Assembly (NCBI GenBank): GCA_018654845.1
Contig: JABIKU010000035.1
Location: 78,826-142,825 of the forward strand
Source: Methanobacteriota archaeon
Lineage (GTDB): Archaea; Thermoplasmatota; Poseidoniia; Poseidoniales; Thalassarchaeaceae
Reading direction: 5' to 3'
DNA: 64,000 nt
Both the position numbers and the translations under genes were made by a program. The number at the start of each line of letters is the position of its first letter. Positions within the stretch are counted from its first letter, which is position 1. Under the pieces are notes generated by a model. That model ran no database searches. It was not told the DNA's origin and saw nothing but the letters and a program-made list of their open reading frames with translations. Below, piece after piece: positions 9,365 through 17,428 of the stretch.

Positions 9365-10513
9365 ATGGTCAACTTTCAATTGTCTGAAGAACAAGAGATG
9401 TTGCGAGAACTCGCCAATGAATTTTCACGAGATATTGTTCGACCAAATGCGGAACATTGGGATTCCAAAGGAAAGTTTCCCATGGAAGCAATCGAGGAAG
9501 CTCATTCCCTAGGTCTGATGAATCTTCACATCCCAGAAGCCTATGGTGGAATGGGCATGAGCACACTCGACGAAGTTCTTGTCATGGAAGAATTTGCATG
9601 GGGAGACCCAGGGTTTTCCACCGCGTCATATACGAATGGATTGACCTCAGCGCCGATTATCACCGGCGCTACTGAGGATCAGAAGACAGAATATCTCGGT
9701 CGATTAACTGCCGCTCCAAAAATAGCATCTTATTGTGTCACCGAACCGGCTGCTGGTAGCGATGTTCAGGCAATTGAAACAACTGCGGTTCGAGAAGGTG
9801 ATCACTATGTTTTGAACGGCGAAAAAATGTTCATTTCAGGAGCCGGTCATGCTGATTGGTTCTTCGTTTTGGCATTTACTGATAAATCCGCAGGATACAA
9901 GGGGATGAGTGGATTTATCGTCGAATCTTGCTGGGAAGGAGTTGAGTTAGGTAAGAAAGAATCGAATATGGGTCAACGAGCTTCAGATACTCGTGGTGTT
10001 CGATTCAACAATGTCCATGTACCAATCGAGAATTTAGTCGGAGAAAAAGAGGGAGATGGTTGGTTCAACGCGATGAAAGCCTTCGATCTTTCACGACCTA
10101 ATGTTGCTGCGACTGCGGTAGGAACCTCTAGAGCAGCATACGAATATTCACTTCAATATGCAGATCAACGAAAATCATTTGGCAAGAAATTGCACCAACA
10201 TCAAGCAATTCAATTCATGCTCGCTGATATGAAGACAAAAATTGAAGCAGCGAGAGCATTGACTTGGAAAACCGCTTGGGAAGCGGATAATGGAATCCGA
10301 AATACTCAAAGTGCAGCTCATGCGAAGCGATTTGCTGCCGATTCCTCAATGGAAATCACCACCGATGCCGTGCAAATATTCGGAGGATATGGATACTCAG
10401 AAGAATATCCCGTCGCTCGACTAATGCGAGGTGCTAAAGTATTGCAAATCTATGAAGGCTCTAGCCAAATCCAGAGAATGATTATCGGTAGAGAAATGTT
10501 GAGAGACCTTTGA
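9365..10513 (+). CDS. Acyl-CoA dehydrogenase
   Basis: FAD enzyme catalysing alpha,beta-dehydrogenation of an acyl-CoA in fatty-acid or branched-chain amino-acid breakdown. It has 382 residues, the standard length. The N-terminal helical domain covers about 1-120, the beta-domain flavin signature CVTEPAAGSDVQAIETTA lies near 125-142, and the C-terminal domain ends with QIFGGYGYSEEYPVARLMRG and IYEGSSQIQRMIIGREML. Glu364 in IYEGSSQIQ is in the position of the catalytic base of short- and medium-chain and glutaryl-type enzymes. It sits downstream of the 2-oxoacid dehydrogenase E1, which would suit branched-chain or organic-acid catabolism, but the acyl substrate is not predictable. A short palindrome follows its stop codon. 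Confidence 0.93.
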   Translation: MVNFQLSEEQEMLRELANEFSRDIVRPNAEHWDSKGKFPMEAIEEAHSLGLMNLHIPEAYGGMGMSTLDEVLVMEEFAWGDPGFSTASYTNGLTSAPIITGATEDQKTEYLGRLTAAPKIASYCVTEPAAGSDVQAIETTAVREGDHYVLNGEKMFISGAGHADWFFVLAFTDKSAGYKGMSGFIVESCWEGVELGKKESNMGQRASDTRGVRFNNVHVPIENLVGEKEGDGWFNAMKAFDLSRPNVAATAVGTSRAAYEYSLQYADQRKSFGKKLHQHQAIQFMLADMKTKIEAARALTWKTAWEADNGIRNTQSAAHAKRFAADSSMEITTDAVQIFGGYGYSEEYPVARLMRGAKVLQIYEGSSQIQRMIIGREMLRDL

Positions 10514-10525
10514 ATTTTCATTTTT

Positions 10526-10540
10526 CAGCCCTTAGGGCTG
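10526..10540 (+). repeat. Inverted repeat CAGCCCT-T-AGGGCTG
   Basis: A 7-bp perfect stem around one base starts 13 bases after the acyl-CoA dehydrogenase stop. Its core AGCCCTTAGGGCT is nearly the same as the palindrome at 16788-16800, and both are centred exactly 64 bases before the next ATG. It may be a transcript-end hairpin or an operator. There is no T-tract after it. Confidence 0.5.
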
Positions 10541-10596
10541 GACTCAAACGACCGTTTCATTGAAAGTAGGCCTACCTCGCCGATAATTCGTTAATC

Positions 10597-12609
10597 ATGG
10601 GTCAATCGAAAGAATTCATCTCGCGACTCGCAACTATTTCCATCCTCGGAATAATGCTATTTCCTATGATTGCTGTTGCAATCCCAATATCTAATGGAGA
10701 TTCATTCGAACAATTTGCGATTGATGATTCTAATTGGTGGGAATCAAATACCATGGATTATGATGGTGATTATATTCATGATGCAATTTGGCTGGCTCCA
10801 TCTGCTTCACACTATGATTATCTCGATGAAAATGGAAAAATTAGTGTCATCGTCGATTTCGACCACACACCTACCTTAGCAGACCAATTAATGCTTGAAA
10901 CACAATTCGAATTCGAAACACAATTCAGATACTGGTTAATAGATAGTATCGCTGGACGGATTGAAATCACTAAAATTACCGAACTCATCAAATTGTCCGA
11001 AGTTGTTTTCATCGAACTAGATGGACGCCTAGAAATCGCCATGAACGATGTTAAACCTGCTCATGGCGTTGACTTAGTTTGGGCGGATACCGGCTATACA
11101 GGAGCCGGATCCGCAGTTGCCATCATCGATACAGGAATCGATGGCAATCACAGTGGCCTTGATGACCTCGATGATGATAATTCAACAAATGACACGAAAG
11201 TAATCGGGTTTTATGACGCAGTAAATAGCCCAGAATTAACCAACGGAACAGAGGTTCAGGCCTATGATGATCAAGGACACGGAACGCATTGTGCAGGCAT
11301 TACTGCAGGAACTGGTGCTCCAACCTACGAATATATCGGCGTCGCACCACAAGCTAATCTCGTTGGCGCAAAGGTTCTCGATGCAGGAGGTTCTGGATCT
11401 TATGCTACTGTCATGGCAGGAATGCAATGGACTGTTGATATGCGCCACGTGTTCAATATTCGAGCGGCAAGTATGAGCCTAGGCGGCCCGGGACTAAGCG
11501 AGTGGACTTCATCCGAAGAAGAGAGTGTTAACAGGATGGCAAATGAAATGATGCGGGCAGGTATTGCACTATTCATCGCTGCAGGTAATTCGGCGGTCAG
11601 CGCTCAAATTGGGACTCCTGGCAGCGCTGAAGATGTCATTACAGTTGGTGCTCTCGATAAAGACACAGGAATTGCTGTTTATTCGAGCCAAGGACCGACA
11701 GAAGAAGGGAGAATAAAGCCAAACATCGCTTTTGTTGGCTCAAGTGTTATGGCACCTGATTTCAATACCGGAACAGGTTACACTGCGAAATCAGGAACCA
11801 GTATGGCAACCCCTGGCGCAGCCGGAGTTGCAGCATTAATGTATCAAGCTAATCCTGATTTGTCACCATTTGATGTTCGGAACATTATGCAGGAAACAGC
11901 GACATACCGTCGCTGTGAGTACATGTTGAAAAACGAGCCATGCGCTGAAGATTTAATCCCAAAAAATCGCCAAAATAATGTCTATGGCCACGGACATGTC
12001 AACGCTCAGCCATCGGTCGAAGAAGCAGCAAACAAAGTATACGAACTATCGATGTCACTCAACATCACTCTTCAAAGTGAATTTGGAGATGACAATCGAG
12101 TTCATGTCGAAGGAGGAGGGGCTGTTAATTTTCATGTCGAAGGAGGTGCAATGGTAGTCCAATGGCGAACATGGGACATGAGAGATAATTGGATGAACTT
12201 AGAGGATTTTACCCCTGGTGAAGAATACTTTGAGGTGAGCCATGCACTCTTCATCGACCGATTACAATATTTGCCAAACAATACGATTGAAGGGAACCAA
12301 GTGTTGTTAGTCAGGGCGATTAAGGCTGACCAAGCATCAACGAATGTCGTAGTAAAAATTCACATTATGAGTGATGAAGGTTTGACTGAATCATCTAACA
12401 CTTCGATGAAAAATGCATTAATTATTGGCGTGAAATTACTAATCGCTATCATCATACTCTGCGGAGTTGGTCTAATTGGATTTAAGATATCAGAATCGGG
12501 ATATTTCGAATTTGAAGATGAATTTGAAGATTATGAATTTAAAACAGAAGATGATGAAGTCGTCGAATCACTGATGGCTGATACTGACCCCGCAATAGAT
12601 GATGATTGA
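10597..12609 (+). CDS. Secreted, membrane-anchored subtilisin-like serine protease (S8)
   Basis: Extracellular peptidase of the subtilase family, probably degrading environmental protein. A signal peptide covers about 1-29 (SILGIMLFPMIAVA). An I9-like propeptide region (about 80-145) precedes the catalytic domain at about 155-480. The triad is Asp178 (VAIIDTGIDG), His228 (GHGTHCAGI) and Ser402 (SGTSMATPGAAG), with the oxyanion Asn331 in AAGNS. An accessory beta-rich domain follows at about 485-600. A transmembrane helix at about 606-630 is followed by a very acidic cytoplasmic tail rich in Glu and Asp. The catalytic residues are intact. The next gene starts 11 bases before the end of this one, so the two are translationally linked. 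Confidence 0.93.
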   Translation: MGQSKEFISRLATISILGIMLFPMIAVAIPISNGDSFEQFAIDDSNWWESNTMDYDGDYIHDAIWLAPSASHYDYLDENGKISVIVDFDHTPTLADQLMLETQFEFETQFRYWLIDSIAGRIEITKITELIKLSEVVFIELDGRLEIAMNDVKPAHGVDLVWADTGYTGAGSAVAIIDTGIDGNHSGLDDLDDDNSTNDTKVIGFYDAVNSPELTNGTEVQAYDDQGHGTHCAGITAGTGAPTYEYIGVAPQANLVGAKVLDAGGSGSYATVMAGMQWTVDMRHVFNIRAASMSLGGPGLSEWTSSEEESVNRMANEMMRAGIALFIAAGNSAVSAQIGTPGSAEDVITVGALDKDTGIAVYSSQGPTEEGRIKPNIAFVGSSVMAPDFNTGTGYTAKSGTSMATPGAAGVAALMYQANPDLSPFDVRNIMQETATYRRCEYMLKNEPCAEDLIPKNRQNNVYGHGHVNAQPSVEEAANKVYELSMSLNITLQSEFGDDNRVHVEGGGAVNFHVEGGAMVVQWRTWDMRDNWMNLEDFTPGEEYFEVSHALFIDRLQYLPNNTIEGNQVLLVRAIKADQASTNVVVKIHIMSDEGLTESSNTSMKNALIIGVKLLIAIIILCGVGLIGFKISESGYFEFEDEFEDYEFKTEDDEVVESLMADTDPAIDDD

Positions 12610-13150
12610 CCACGCCATCATCTTAGCTGCCGGTGCAAGTTCCCGATTAGGTCAACCAAAAGCGCTGGTTAAATTACATGGTAAGACATTGATTGAAATT
12701 GTTGATTCTAGATTGAGAAACATGGGGCTCAATGTTTTGGTCGTCACCAGAAGTGAACTAAATGACAAAATTGCAAGTTTATTGGTGAATTCAAAAATTA
12801 TTATCAATCCTAATCCAGATGCTGGACGAACTGGTTCGATTCAATGTGGCCTACTTGAATTTCAAGGTAAGCCCATTATTTTAGTTCCAATCGATCGCCC
12901 GGGTTTCTCAACATCCACATTAAAATTACTCATTAATTCAAAGACAACTTCATGCCCCACTTCAAATGGCATCGGCGGCCACCCGGTCGCAATTTCAGTT
13001 AAAGATGCAAAAAGAATACTTGAGGCACCTCCTAACACACCACTTAGGGAAATTATTACTCCAGAACGTCTCAAAGTAAACGACATGAATTTGCACCTAA
13101 ATATTGACACAATCGATGATCTTGAAAATCTAAAATTATCATTAATATGA
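12599..13150 (+). CDS. MobA/MocA-like nucleotidyltransferase (molybdenum cofactor cytidylyltransferase candidate)
   Basis: 183 residues with the NTP-transferase fold of MobA and MocA: the nucleotide loop LAAGASSRLGQPKALVKLHG at about 8-27, GRTGSIQCGLLEF near 81-93, and the metal-binding Asp in PIDRPGFS near 102. The MocA family attaches CMP (MobA attaches GMP) to molybdopterin before insertion into molybdenum hydroxylases. The nearby XdhC and three-subunit molybdenum hydroxylase support the MocA reading. The gene overlaps the subtilase by 11 bases, an odd pairing suggesting only shared transcription. Two consecutive ATGs (12599 and 12602) are possible starts. A sugar-nucleotide transferase is a less likely alternative. 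Confidence 0.75.
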   Translation: MMIDHAIILAAGASSRLGQPKALVKLHGKTLIEIVDSRLRNMGLNVLVVTRSELNDKIASLLVNSKIIINPNPDAGRTGSIQCGLLEFQGKPIILVPIDRPGFSTSTLKLLINSKTTSCPTSNGIGGHPVAISVKDAKRILEAPPNTPLREIITPERLKVNDMNLHLNIDTIDDLENLKLSLI

Positions 13151-13181
13151 AAACTAGGTGGTTATTGATGAGGTGTAAAGT

Positions 13182-13203
13182 AAAGTTAGCCGTGGCTAAC
13201 TTT
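13182..13203. promoter_or_regulatory. Perfect 10-bp-arm palindrome, putative DtxR/MntR-type operator
   Basis: AAAGTTAGCC, two bases GT, then the exact reverse complement. It lies 35-56 bases before the ATG of the ZIP transporter, just upstream of the likely TATA region around 13203-13218. The TTAGCC/GGCTAA core resembles DtxR/IdeR/MntR boxes, and an MntR gene lies downstream of the transporter at 14106-14582. Operator function is inferred. Confidence 0.55.
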
Positions 13204-13237
13204 TAATGCAGAATACTTACGCCGATTCAATTGTAGC

Positions 13238-14056
13238 ATGGATTATTTCGAGTTATTTGTGAGTTTAGATCCTATTCAACAGGCATTTATTGCGGGCATT
13301 TTCACATGGCTATTAACCGCTGCAGGGGCAGCCTTAGTTCTCTTCTTCAAAGAAATAGATAGAAAAGTACTCGACGGAATGCTTGGTTTTGCTGCAGGTG
13401 TAATGATTGCTGCTAGCTTTTGGTCACTACTTTCACCTGCCCTAGAACTTTCAGAAGGAAAAAATCTACCCGTATGGTTTCCAGCTTTAGTTGGATTCTT
13501 ACTAGGAGGATTTTGCATGAGGGGAATCGATATGTTTCTGCCACACCTTCATCCAGGAGCACCTCCCGAAGAAACAGAAGGTGTGAAAACAACTTGGCAT
13601 CGAAGTATGTTACTGGTTTCTGCAATAACCCTTCACAACATACCAGAAGGTTTGGCTATTGGTGTGGCATTCGGAGCTGCGGGAACAGGACTCAGTGGTG
13701 CAACATTAGGTGGTGCCATCGCATTATCAATTGGGATTGGAATTCAAAATTTCCCAGAAGGAGCTGCTGTATCTCTTCCCCTTCGTCGTGAAGGCCTCTC
13801 TAGAAGAGCAAGTTTTCTGTGGGGACAGGTATCTGCAATTGTCGAGCCAGTAGCCGCAGTATTGGGCGCAGCATTGGTCATAGCAGCTGGACCAATTCTT
13901 CCATATTCCCTCGCCTTTGCAGCAGGTGCAATGATTTTCGTCGTAGTAGAGGAACTCGTCCCTGAAGCCCATCGTGGAGGAAATGGCGACATTGCAACAA
14001 TGGGAGTCATGTTGGGTTTTGCTGTAATGATGGTTCTCGATGTTGCTTTTGGATGA
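13238..14056 (+). CDS. ZIP-family divalent metal transporter
   Basis: Membrane importer for Zn2+, Fe2+ or Mn2+ (ZIP/GufA type). Its 272 residues contain about eight hydrophobic helices. The metal-path helices carry HNIPEGLAIGVAFG (His133-Glu137) and NFPEGAAVSLPLRREG (171-186), the paired HNxPEG/NxPEG signature of the family. The variable loop at 101-115 contains the His-containing stretch LPHLHPGAPPEET. A 22-bp palindrome precedes the gene and an MntR-type regulator is encoded convergently 50 bases after it, so metal-dependent repression is likely and Mn2+ is a reasonable substrate guess. Neither the metal nor the direction has been shown. Confidence 0.9.
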   Translation: MDYFELFVSLDPIQQAFIAGIFTWLLTAAGAALVLFFKEIDRKVLDGMLGFAAGVMIAASFWSLLSPALELSEGKNLPVWFPALVGFLLGGFCMRGIDMFLPHLHPGAPPEETEGVKTTWHRSMLLVSAITLHNIPEGLAIGVAFGAAGTGLSGATLGGAIALSIGIGIQNFPEGAAVSLPLRREGLSRRASFLWGQVSAIVEPVAAVLGAALVIAAGPILPYSLAFAAGAMIFVVVEELVPEAHRGGNGDIATMGVMLGFAVMMVLDVAFG

Positions 14057-14105
14057 GAATTGACCCGTAATTTTACAAATTTGAATATCGGATATCCCTG
14101 CTTGA

Positions 14106-14582
14106 TTAACTCAGTTTGAATTTGTCCCACCAATCAGGATTAGAACTAATGAAATCAGCCAAATCTGACAGTATCTCGACCGTATCAGGATGAAGATGGT
14201 GTTCGATTCCTTCGGTATCGGCGTGAATGATTTCCTCATCGATTCCAAGATGCTTCAAAAAATCAGAAATAACGCTATGACGATGTCTCAGCATAGTTGC
14301 CAACGACAAACCCCCATCAGTGAGTGTGACCTCTCTGCTGTATCGCTCGTATACGACTAATCCTGCAAGATCGAGCCTTTGCAACATTTTTGAAACAGTG
14401 GGCTTACTCACATGCAAATGTTCTGCAACTTCTCCTGGGCTTGCTTGCCCATATTCATTAATCAATTCATGAATTAATTCGATGTAATCTTCAATTCGTA
14501 CAGATTCTCGACGAGCGGCATCTCCGCTTGTCGGATCGTGAGCGCGTTTTAGCGAATCTAGGCGGCGCTCCTCCTTAACCAT
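14106..14582 (-). CDS. mntR: DtxR-family manganese regulator, MntR-like
   Basis: Metal-responsive transcriptional repressor. From the ATG at 14582 it has 158 residues: a winged HTH at about 30-90 (EVAEHLHVSKPTVSKMLQRL) and a dimerisation domain with HRHSVISDFL and ADTEGIEHHL. Aligned by eye with Bacillus subtilis MntR, all six Mn2+ ligands are present: Asp32, Glu35, His102, Glu124, Glu127, His128 (equivalent to D8, E11, H77, E99, E102, H103). It has no C-terminal SH3 domain, as in MntR. An upstream ATG at 14630 would add 16 residues but overlap the divergent xdhC start, so I prefer 14582. The likely targets are the adjacent ZIP gene and its palindrome at 13182-13203. Confidence 0.88.
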   Translation of the reverse strand: MVKEERRLDSLKRAHDPTSGDAARRESVRIEDYIELIHELINEYGQASPGEVAEHLHVSKPTVSKMLQRLDLAGLVVYERYSREVTLTDGGLSLATMLRHRHSVISDFLKHLGIDEEIIHADTEGIEHHLHPDTVEILSDLADFISSNPDWWDKFKLS

Positions 14583-14620
14583 GAATAAAGGGTATGATAA
14601 ATTCCACTTGAGGTTTTTCA

Positions 14621-15538
14621 ATGGCATCATGCGGTGGAATTAACAAAGAAATTGCAGAATCTACGAGCAACAAACAGAAGTTCTGCCAGCACTCCGATTC
14701 ATTCGTGACACGCGCCGTGCTCGCTTGGGCGATCGAAAGATTGGATGCTGGCGAGCGGGTCGCAATCGCTTCTGTAATCAAAGCCAATGGTAGTGTCCCA
14801 GGCAAGCCGGGTGCGCGATTAGCAATAGGAAACAGAGGATCTATTTTTGGCACAGTAGGGGGAGCAGGTTTGGAACTGCAAGTAGAAAAAAAACTCAATG
14901 AAATGCTTGAAATTCCATCAAAAAAACTGCGTAAACAGGGTGGATGCATTGAAACGTTTCAACTATACAAAGATGCGAAGGGAGAAAAAGCGACACCGCT
15001 CGACAGTCTTTGTGGCGGTAGGCTTACCGTCGCTTTTGAGGTGATTGAGCCGGTGCCACATATCTTGATTGCAGGTGGAGGTCATGTCGGCCGAAGTATT
15101 GCAATGTCTGCCGATTTGCTCGGATGGACACATTCAGTTTTTGATATACGAGAAGAATTCTCAAATACTGATAGATATCCTTATGCAATAGATAATTTTT
15201 CATCTCAAGTAAACGAATTCTTGGATAATGAATCTAAAGAATCCCTACTACGATTTTCAGATATCCTTCTCCTAGGACACGATTGGTTGGTTGATCAAGA
15301 ATTGCTTCTAGGACTTCTAAAAATTCGAGGAGATTCAATCCGGCCAAGAATCGGAGCCATCGGATCAAAATCAAAATGGAATGCTTTTCTTAAAGCAGCC
15401 ATTGGAGACGGGATTAATGAGAAGTCTCTGGAAAATGTCAGGTGTCCGATTGGATTGAACATCGGCGCAGATAGTCCAGAAGAAATTGCTATCTCTGTCT
15501 GTGCTGAAATCCTCGCACTAGAACGTGGAGTGGAATAA
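14621..15538 (+). CDS. XdhC/CoxI-family molybdenum cofactor maturation protein
   Basis: Chaperone that binds molybdenum cofactor and helps sulfurate or insert it into xanthine-dehydrogenase-family enzymes in the cytoplasm. 305 residues: the N-terminal XdhC/CoxI domain covers about 27-141, with GSVPGKPGARLAI and LCGGRLTV (conserved CGG at 131-133). The C-terminal Rossmann domain starts at HILIAGGGHVGRSIA (about 147-161) and extends to DSPEEIAISVCAEILA near the end. A TATA-like TATGATAAATT at 14593-14603 sits about 23 bases before the ATG, which suggests a near-leaderless transcript. Its natural partner is the hydroxylase encoded at 16858-21192. Confidence 0.9.
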   Translation: MASCGGINKEIAESTSNKQKFCQHSDSFVTRAVLAWAIERLDAGERVAIASVIKANGSVPGKPGARLAIGNRGSIFGTVGGAGLELQVEKKLNEMLEIPSKKLRKQGGCIETFQLYKDAKGEKATPLDSLCGGRLTVAFEVIEPVPHILIAGGGHVGRSIAMSADLLGWTHSVFDIREEFSNTDRYPYAIDNFSSQVNEFLDNESKESLLRFSDILLLGHDWLVDQELLLGLLKIRGDSIRPRIGAIGSKSKWNAFLKAAIGDGINEKSLENVRCPIGLNIGADSPEEIAISVCAEILALERGVE

Positions 15539-15539
15539 C

Positions 15540-15926
15540 TTACGCTTCGAGTAATTTATCCTCATCGATTTCTGGAGAAGGCAACTTTACCGATTCATCC
15601 ACTACTGTTGGTTGGCGTTCCAAACTCGGGATAAATGTTGTAATAGAAATCCAAAATATGATGATTGTTAGCAATAAATACAGGCTAGAGCGGATGAAAC
15701 GCCAGATGTCGTCTTCAAATAATAGCAATGAAAAATTACTAAAAATTGCTCCGAACACAAATGAAATTACTACGAAAATTGAACCAATAATGGCCAATCC
15801 GACACGGATTGGCATTTTCTTGAATGACCCAAAAAAGAATATTACCATCCTCTTTAGATATTTTTTGAAAAATGCAATCGTACCAACGATTAACTTTCTT
15901 TGAAGAAAAGTTTCCAATATCGGCAT
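15540..15926 (-). CDS. Small membrane protein of unknown function
   Basis: 128 residues, not recognised. A basic N-terminus is followed by two hydrophobic segments, about 40-65 (VGLAIIGSIFVVISFVFGAI) and about 80-98 (LYLLLTIIIFWISITTF). It ends in an acidic tail rich in Glu and Asp. It is convergent with xdhC, with one base between the stops. No cysteine motif, signal peptidase site or catalytic motif was seen. It is called as a gene because it fills the gap with a clean membrane-protein pattern; it could still be spurious. Confidence 0.55.
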   Translation of the reverse strand: MPILETFLQRKLIVGTIAFFKKYLKRMVIFFFGSFKKMPIRVGLAIIGSIFVVISFVFGAIFSNFSLLLFEDDIWRFIRSSLYLLLTIIIFWISITTFIPSLERQPTVVDESVKLPSPEIDEDKLLEA

Positions 15927-16137
15927 CCAATTCCTCTAACCCTCGCGTCGGACTCTACAAAATTAAGATGACTGAAGCCTCTATCAAGAAGTGGCGAAAT
16001 GAAAACCTTACTTTACGGCCTCAGACCATGTTATGATTGTGACAATAATAATTTTCTCATCGCAACTGTGTGAATTAAATATTATAGAATTATTATTCTA
16101 CGACGGATTCAATAACTATACCATACTCCAAAGACCA

Positions 16138-16788
16138 ATGCGTAAGGTTCTCCTTAGTTGGAAGATATCTTCTCTCGATGGGGCTAAAGAGCTACACAAG
16201 ATTATGGAAATTTGTGAGCGCATTGAAGTCCTTGGGCACCTTTCAATGTCTAATGAAGGTGTGACTCAACTGGTTGAAATAAAATTAAAAGAAGGGAAAA
16301 CAATCGAACATTTTTCAAATCTAGAACACTTTGAAATCATTGAACAACTCGAAGACAATGATGATGGGATTCTAGTTTCAATGCTCTGTACACACCCACT
16401 GGCACAAACCGCTATTGAGTTATCGAATATTCACATTCATCCACCCTATGGAATTGATGCAGAAAGTGGAATGGAACTGAGAATTACTGGATTATCTAAC
16501 TCAGTTCGGCGATTTGTTGCATTAATTCGAATTGCATTACCGCCGGATTCAATCTCTATTCAATCGAAAAAAGGGGATAAACAAGTCAATGGTTGGAAAG
16601 AGGTTTTGACAAATAGACAACGAGAGGTTTTAGCACATGCAATTCGGCGAGGATTCTATAATTTAGATCGGGAAATTACTCTCAAAGAACTTGCAATAGA
16701 AATGGAAATGGCTCGCAGCACATATGGTGAGCACATCAGAAGAGCTGAATCAGAAATAATGAAAAAAATCCTTGATGAACTTAGATGA
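16138..16788 (+). CDS. Bacterio-opsin-activator-like HTH_10 transcriptional regulator
   Basis: 216 residues from the ATG at 16138. The C-terminal HTH_10 domain at about 155-215 reads LTNRQREVLAHAIRRGFYNL, then ITLKELAIEMEMARSTYGEH and IRRAESEIMKKI, the classic archaeal Bat-type pattern. The N-terminal part (about 1-150) is the divergent sensory or beta-rich region usual in this family, without a recognisable PAS or GAF motif. The ORF can open at 16033, but the extra 35 residues look like AT-rich leader, and AATAACTATA at 16111-16120 is suitably placed as TATA box for 16138. It lies immediately upstream of the molybdenum hydroxylase operon and may control it. A palindrome overlaps its stop codon. 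Confidence 0.85.
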   Translation: MRKVLLSWKISSLDGAKELHKIMEICERIEVLGHLSMSNEGVTQLVEIKLKEGKTIEHFSNLEHFEIIEQLEDNDDGILVSMLCTHPLAQTAIELSNIHIHPPYGIDAESGMELRITGLSNSVRRFVALIRIALPPDSISIQSKKGDKQVNGWKEVLTNRQREVLAHAIRRGFYNLDREITLKELAIEMEMARSTYGEHIRRAESEIMKKILDELR

Positions 16789-16803
16789 GCCCCTAGGGCT
16801 CAT
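16785..16803 (+). repeat. Inverted repeat ATGAGCCC-CTA-GGGCTCAT
   Basis: An 8-bp perfect stem with a 3-base loop, overlapping the stop codon of the HTH_10 gene and centred 64 bases before the ATG of the hydroxylase small subunit. Its core AGCCCCTAGGGCT is nearly identical to the palindrome at 10527-10539, which has the same spacing to the next gene. It is either a transcript-end hairpin or a protein-binding site. Confidence 0.55.
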
Positions 16804-16857
16804 TCAGAGCATCTTCAAGAGAATGCTCAAAGAGTAGGTCGGCTTGGTGAGGTTAGC

Positions 16858-17424
16858 ATGACTGTCGTAAGACTACCAATGTTACCGGGTGCGGAGAAGG
16901 CTCCTTGGGCAGCATCTGTGAATGGTAAGGATCATTTGATACCAATCGAAAGTAACGCGATTCTACTCGATGTTTTACGAGATCAAGTTGGGACTCTTGG
17001 AGTAAAACGAGGATGTGATCTCGGAACCTGTGGATGCTGTGCTGTACTTATCGATGGCCAGCCACGACTATCCTGTTTGACTTTGGCACGCGAGGCTGAA
17101 AAATCAGAAATAACCACGGTCGAAGGACTCTCTGATGGCCATCATCTTCACCCGATTCAGAAAACTTTCGCCGAATATGGTGGAAGTCAATGCGGCTTCT
17201 GCACCCCAGGATTTTTAGTGGTGATTTCAGCTTTGCTTGAAGAAAATTCCCAACCTAGTGATGCTGAAATAAAAACTGCTATCGAAGGGAATCTTTGCCG
17301 TTGCACCGGTTACCAACAAATTGTAGATTCGGTGCGAGCGGCATCTGAAATTCTTGTCGCAGGAAAGGTAATCCAGGATTCAACAGACCCAAAGAGTGAC
17401 CCACATCCAGGATTCGGAGAGTGA
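16858..17424 (+). CDS. Molybdenum hydroxylase small subunit, 2x[2Fe-2S]
   Basis: Electron-transfer subunit of a xanthine-dehydrogenase-family enzyme (HcrC, CoxS and XdhC-small type). 188 residues. The plant-ferredoxin-type cluster is bound by C53, C58, C61 and C73 (GCDLGTCGCC...LSC). The second cluster is bound by C112, C115, C147 and C149 (CGFC...CRC), so all eight ligands are present. The C-terminus is about 20 residues longer than usual, with DSTDPKSDPHPGFGE. GGTGAGG lies 5 bases before the ATG as a Shine-Dalgarno candidate, and no convincing TATA box is seen close by. It is the first gene of the operon small-large-FAD subunit-surface protein. Confidence 0.93.
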   Translation: MTVVRLPMLPGAEKAPWAASVNGKDHLIPIESNAILLDVLRDQVGTLGVKRGCDLGTCGCCAVLIDGQPRLSCLTLAREAEKSEITTVEGLSDGHHLHPIQKTFAEYGGSQCGFCTPGFLVVISALLEENSQPSDAEIKTAIEGNLCRCTGYQQIVDSVRAASEILVAGKVIQDSTDPKSDPHPGFGE

Positions 17425-17428
17425 ATTG

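Noticed and set aside
14583..14630. 16-residue upstream extension of mntR
   Set aside because: It overlaps the divergent xdhC start and is not similar to MntR N-termini.
16033..16137. 35-residue upstream extension of the HTH_10 regulator
   Set aside because: AT-rich, with atypical residues for the family start; a TATA-like element falls inside it.
16807..16828. GAGCAT-N10-ATGCTC hairpin before the hydroxylase operon
   Set aside because: Only six base pairs with a long loop; likely chance.
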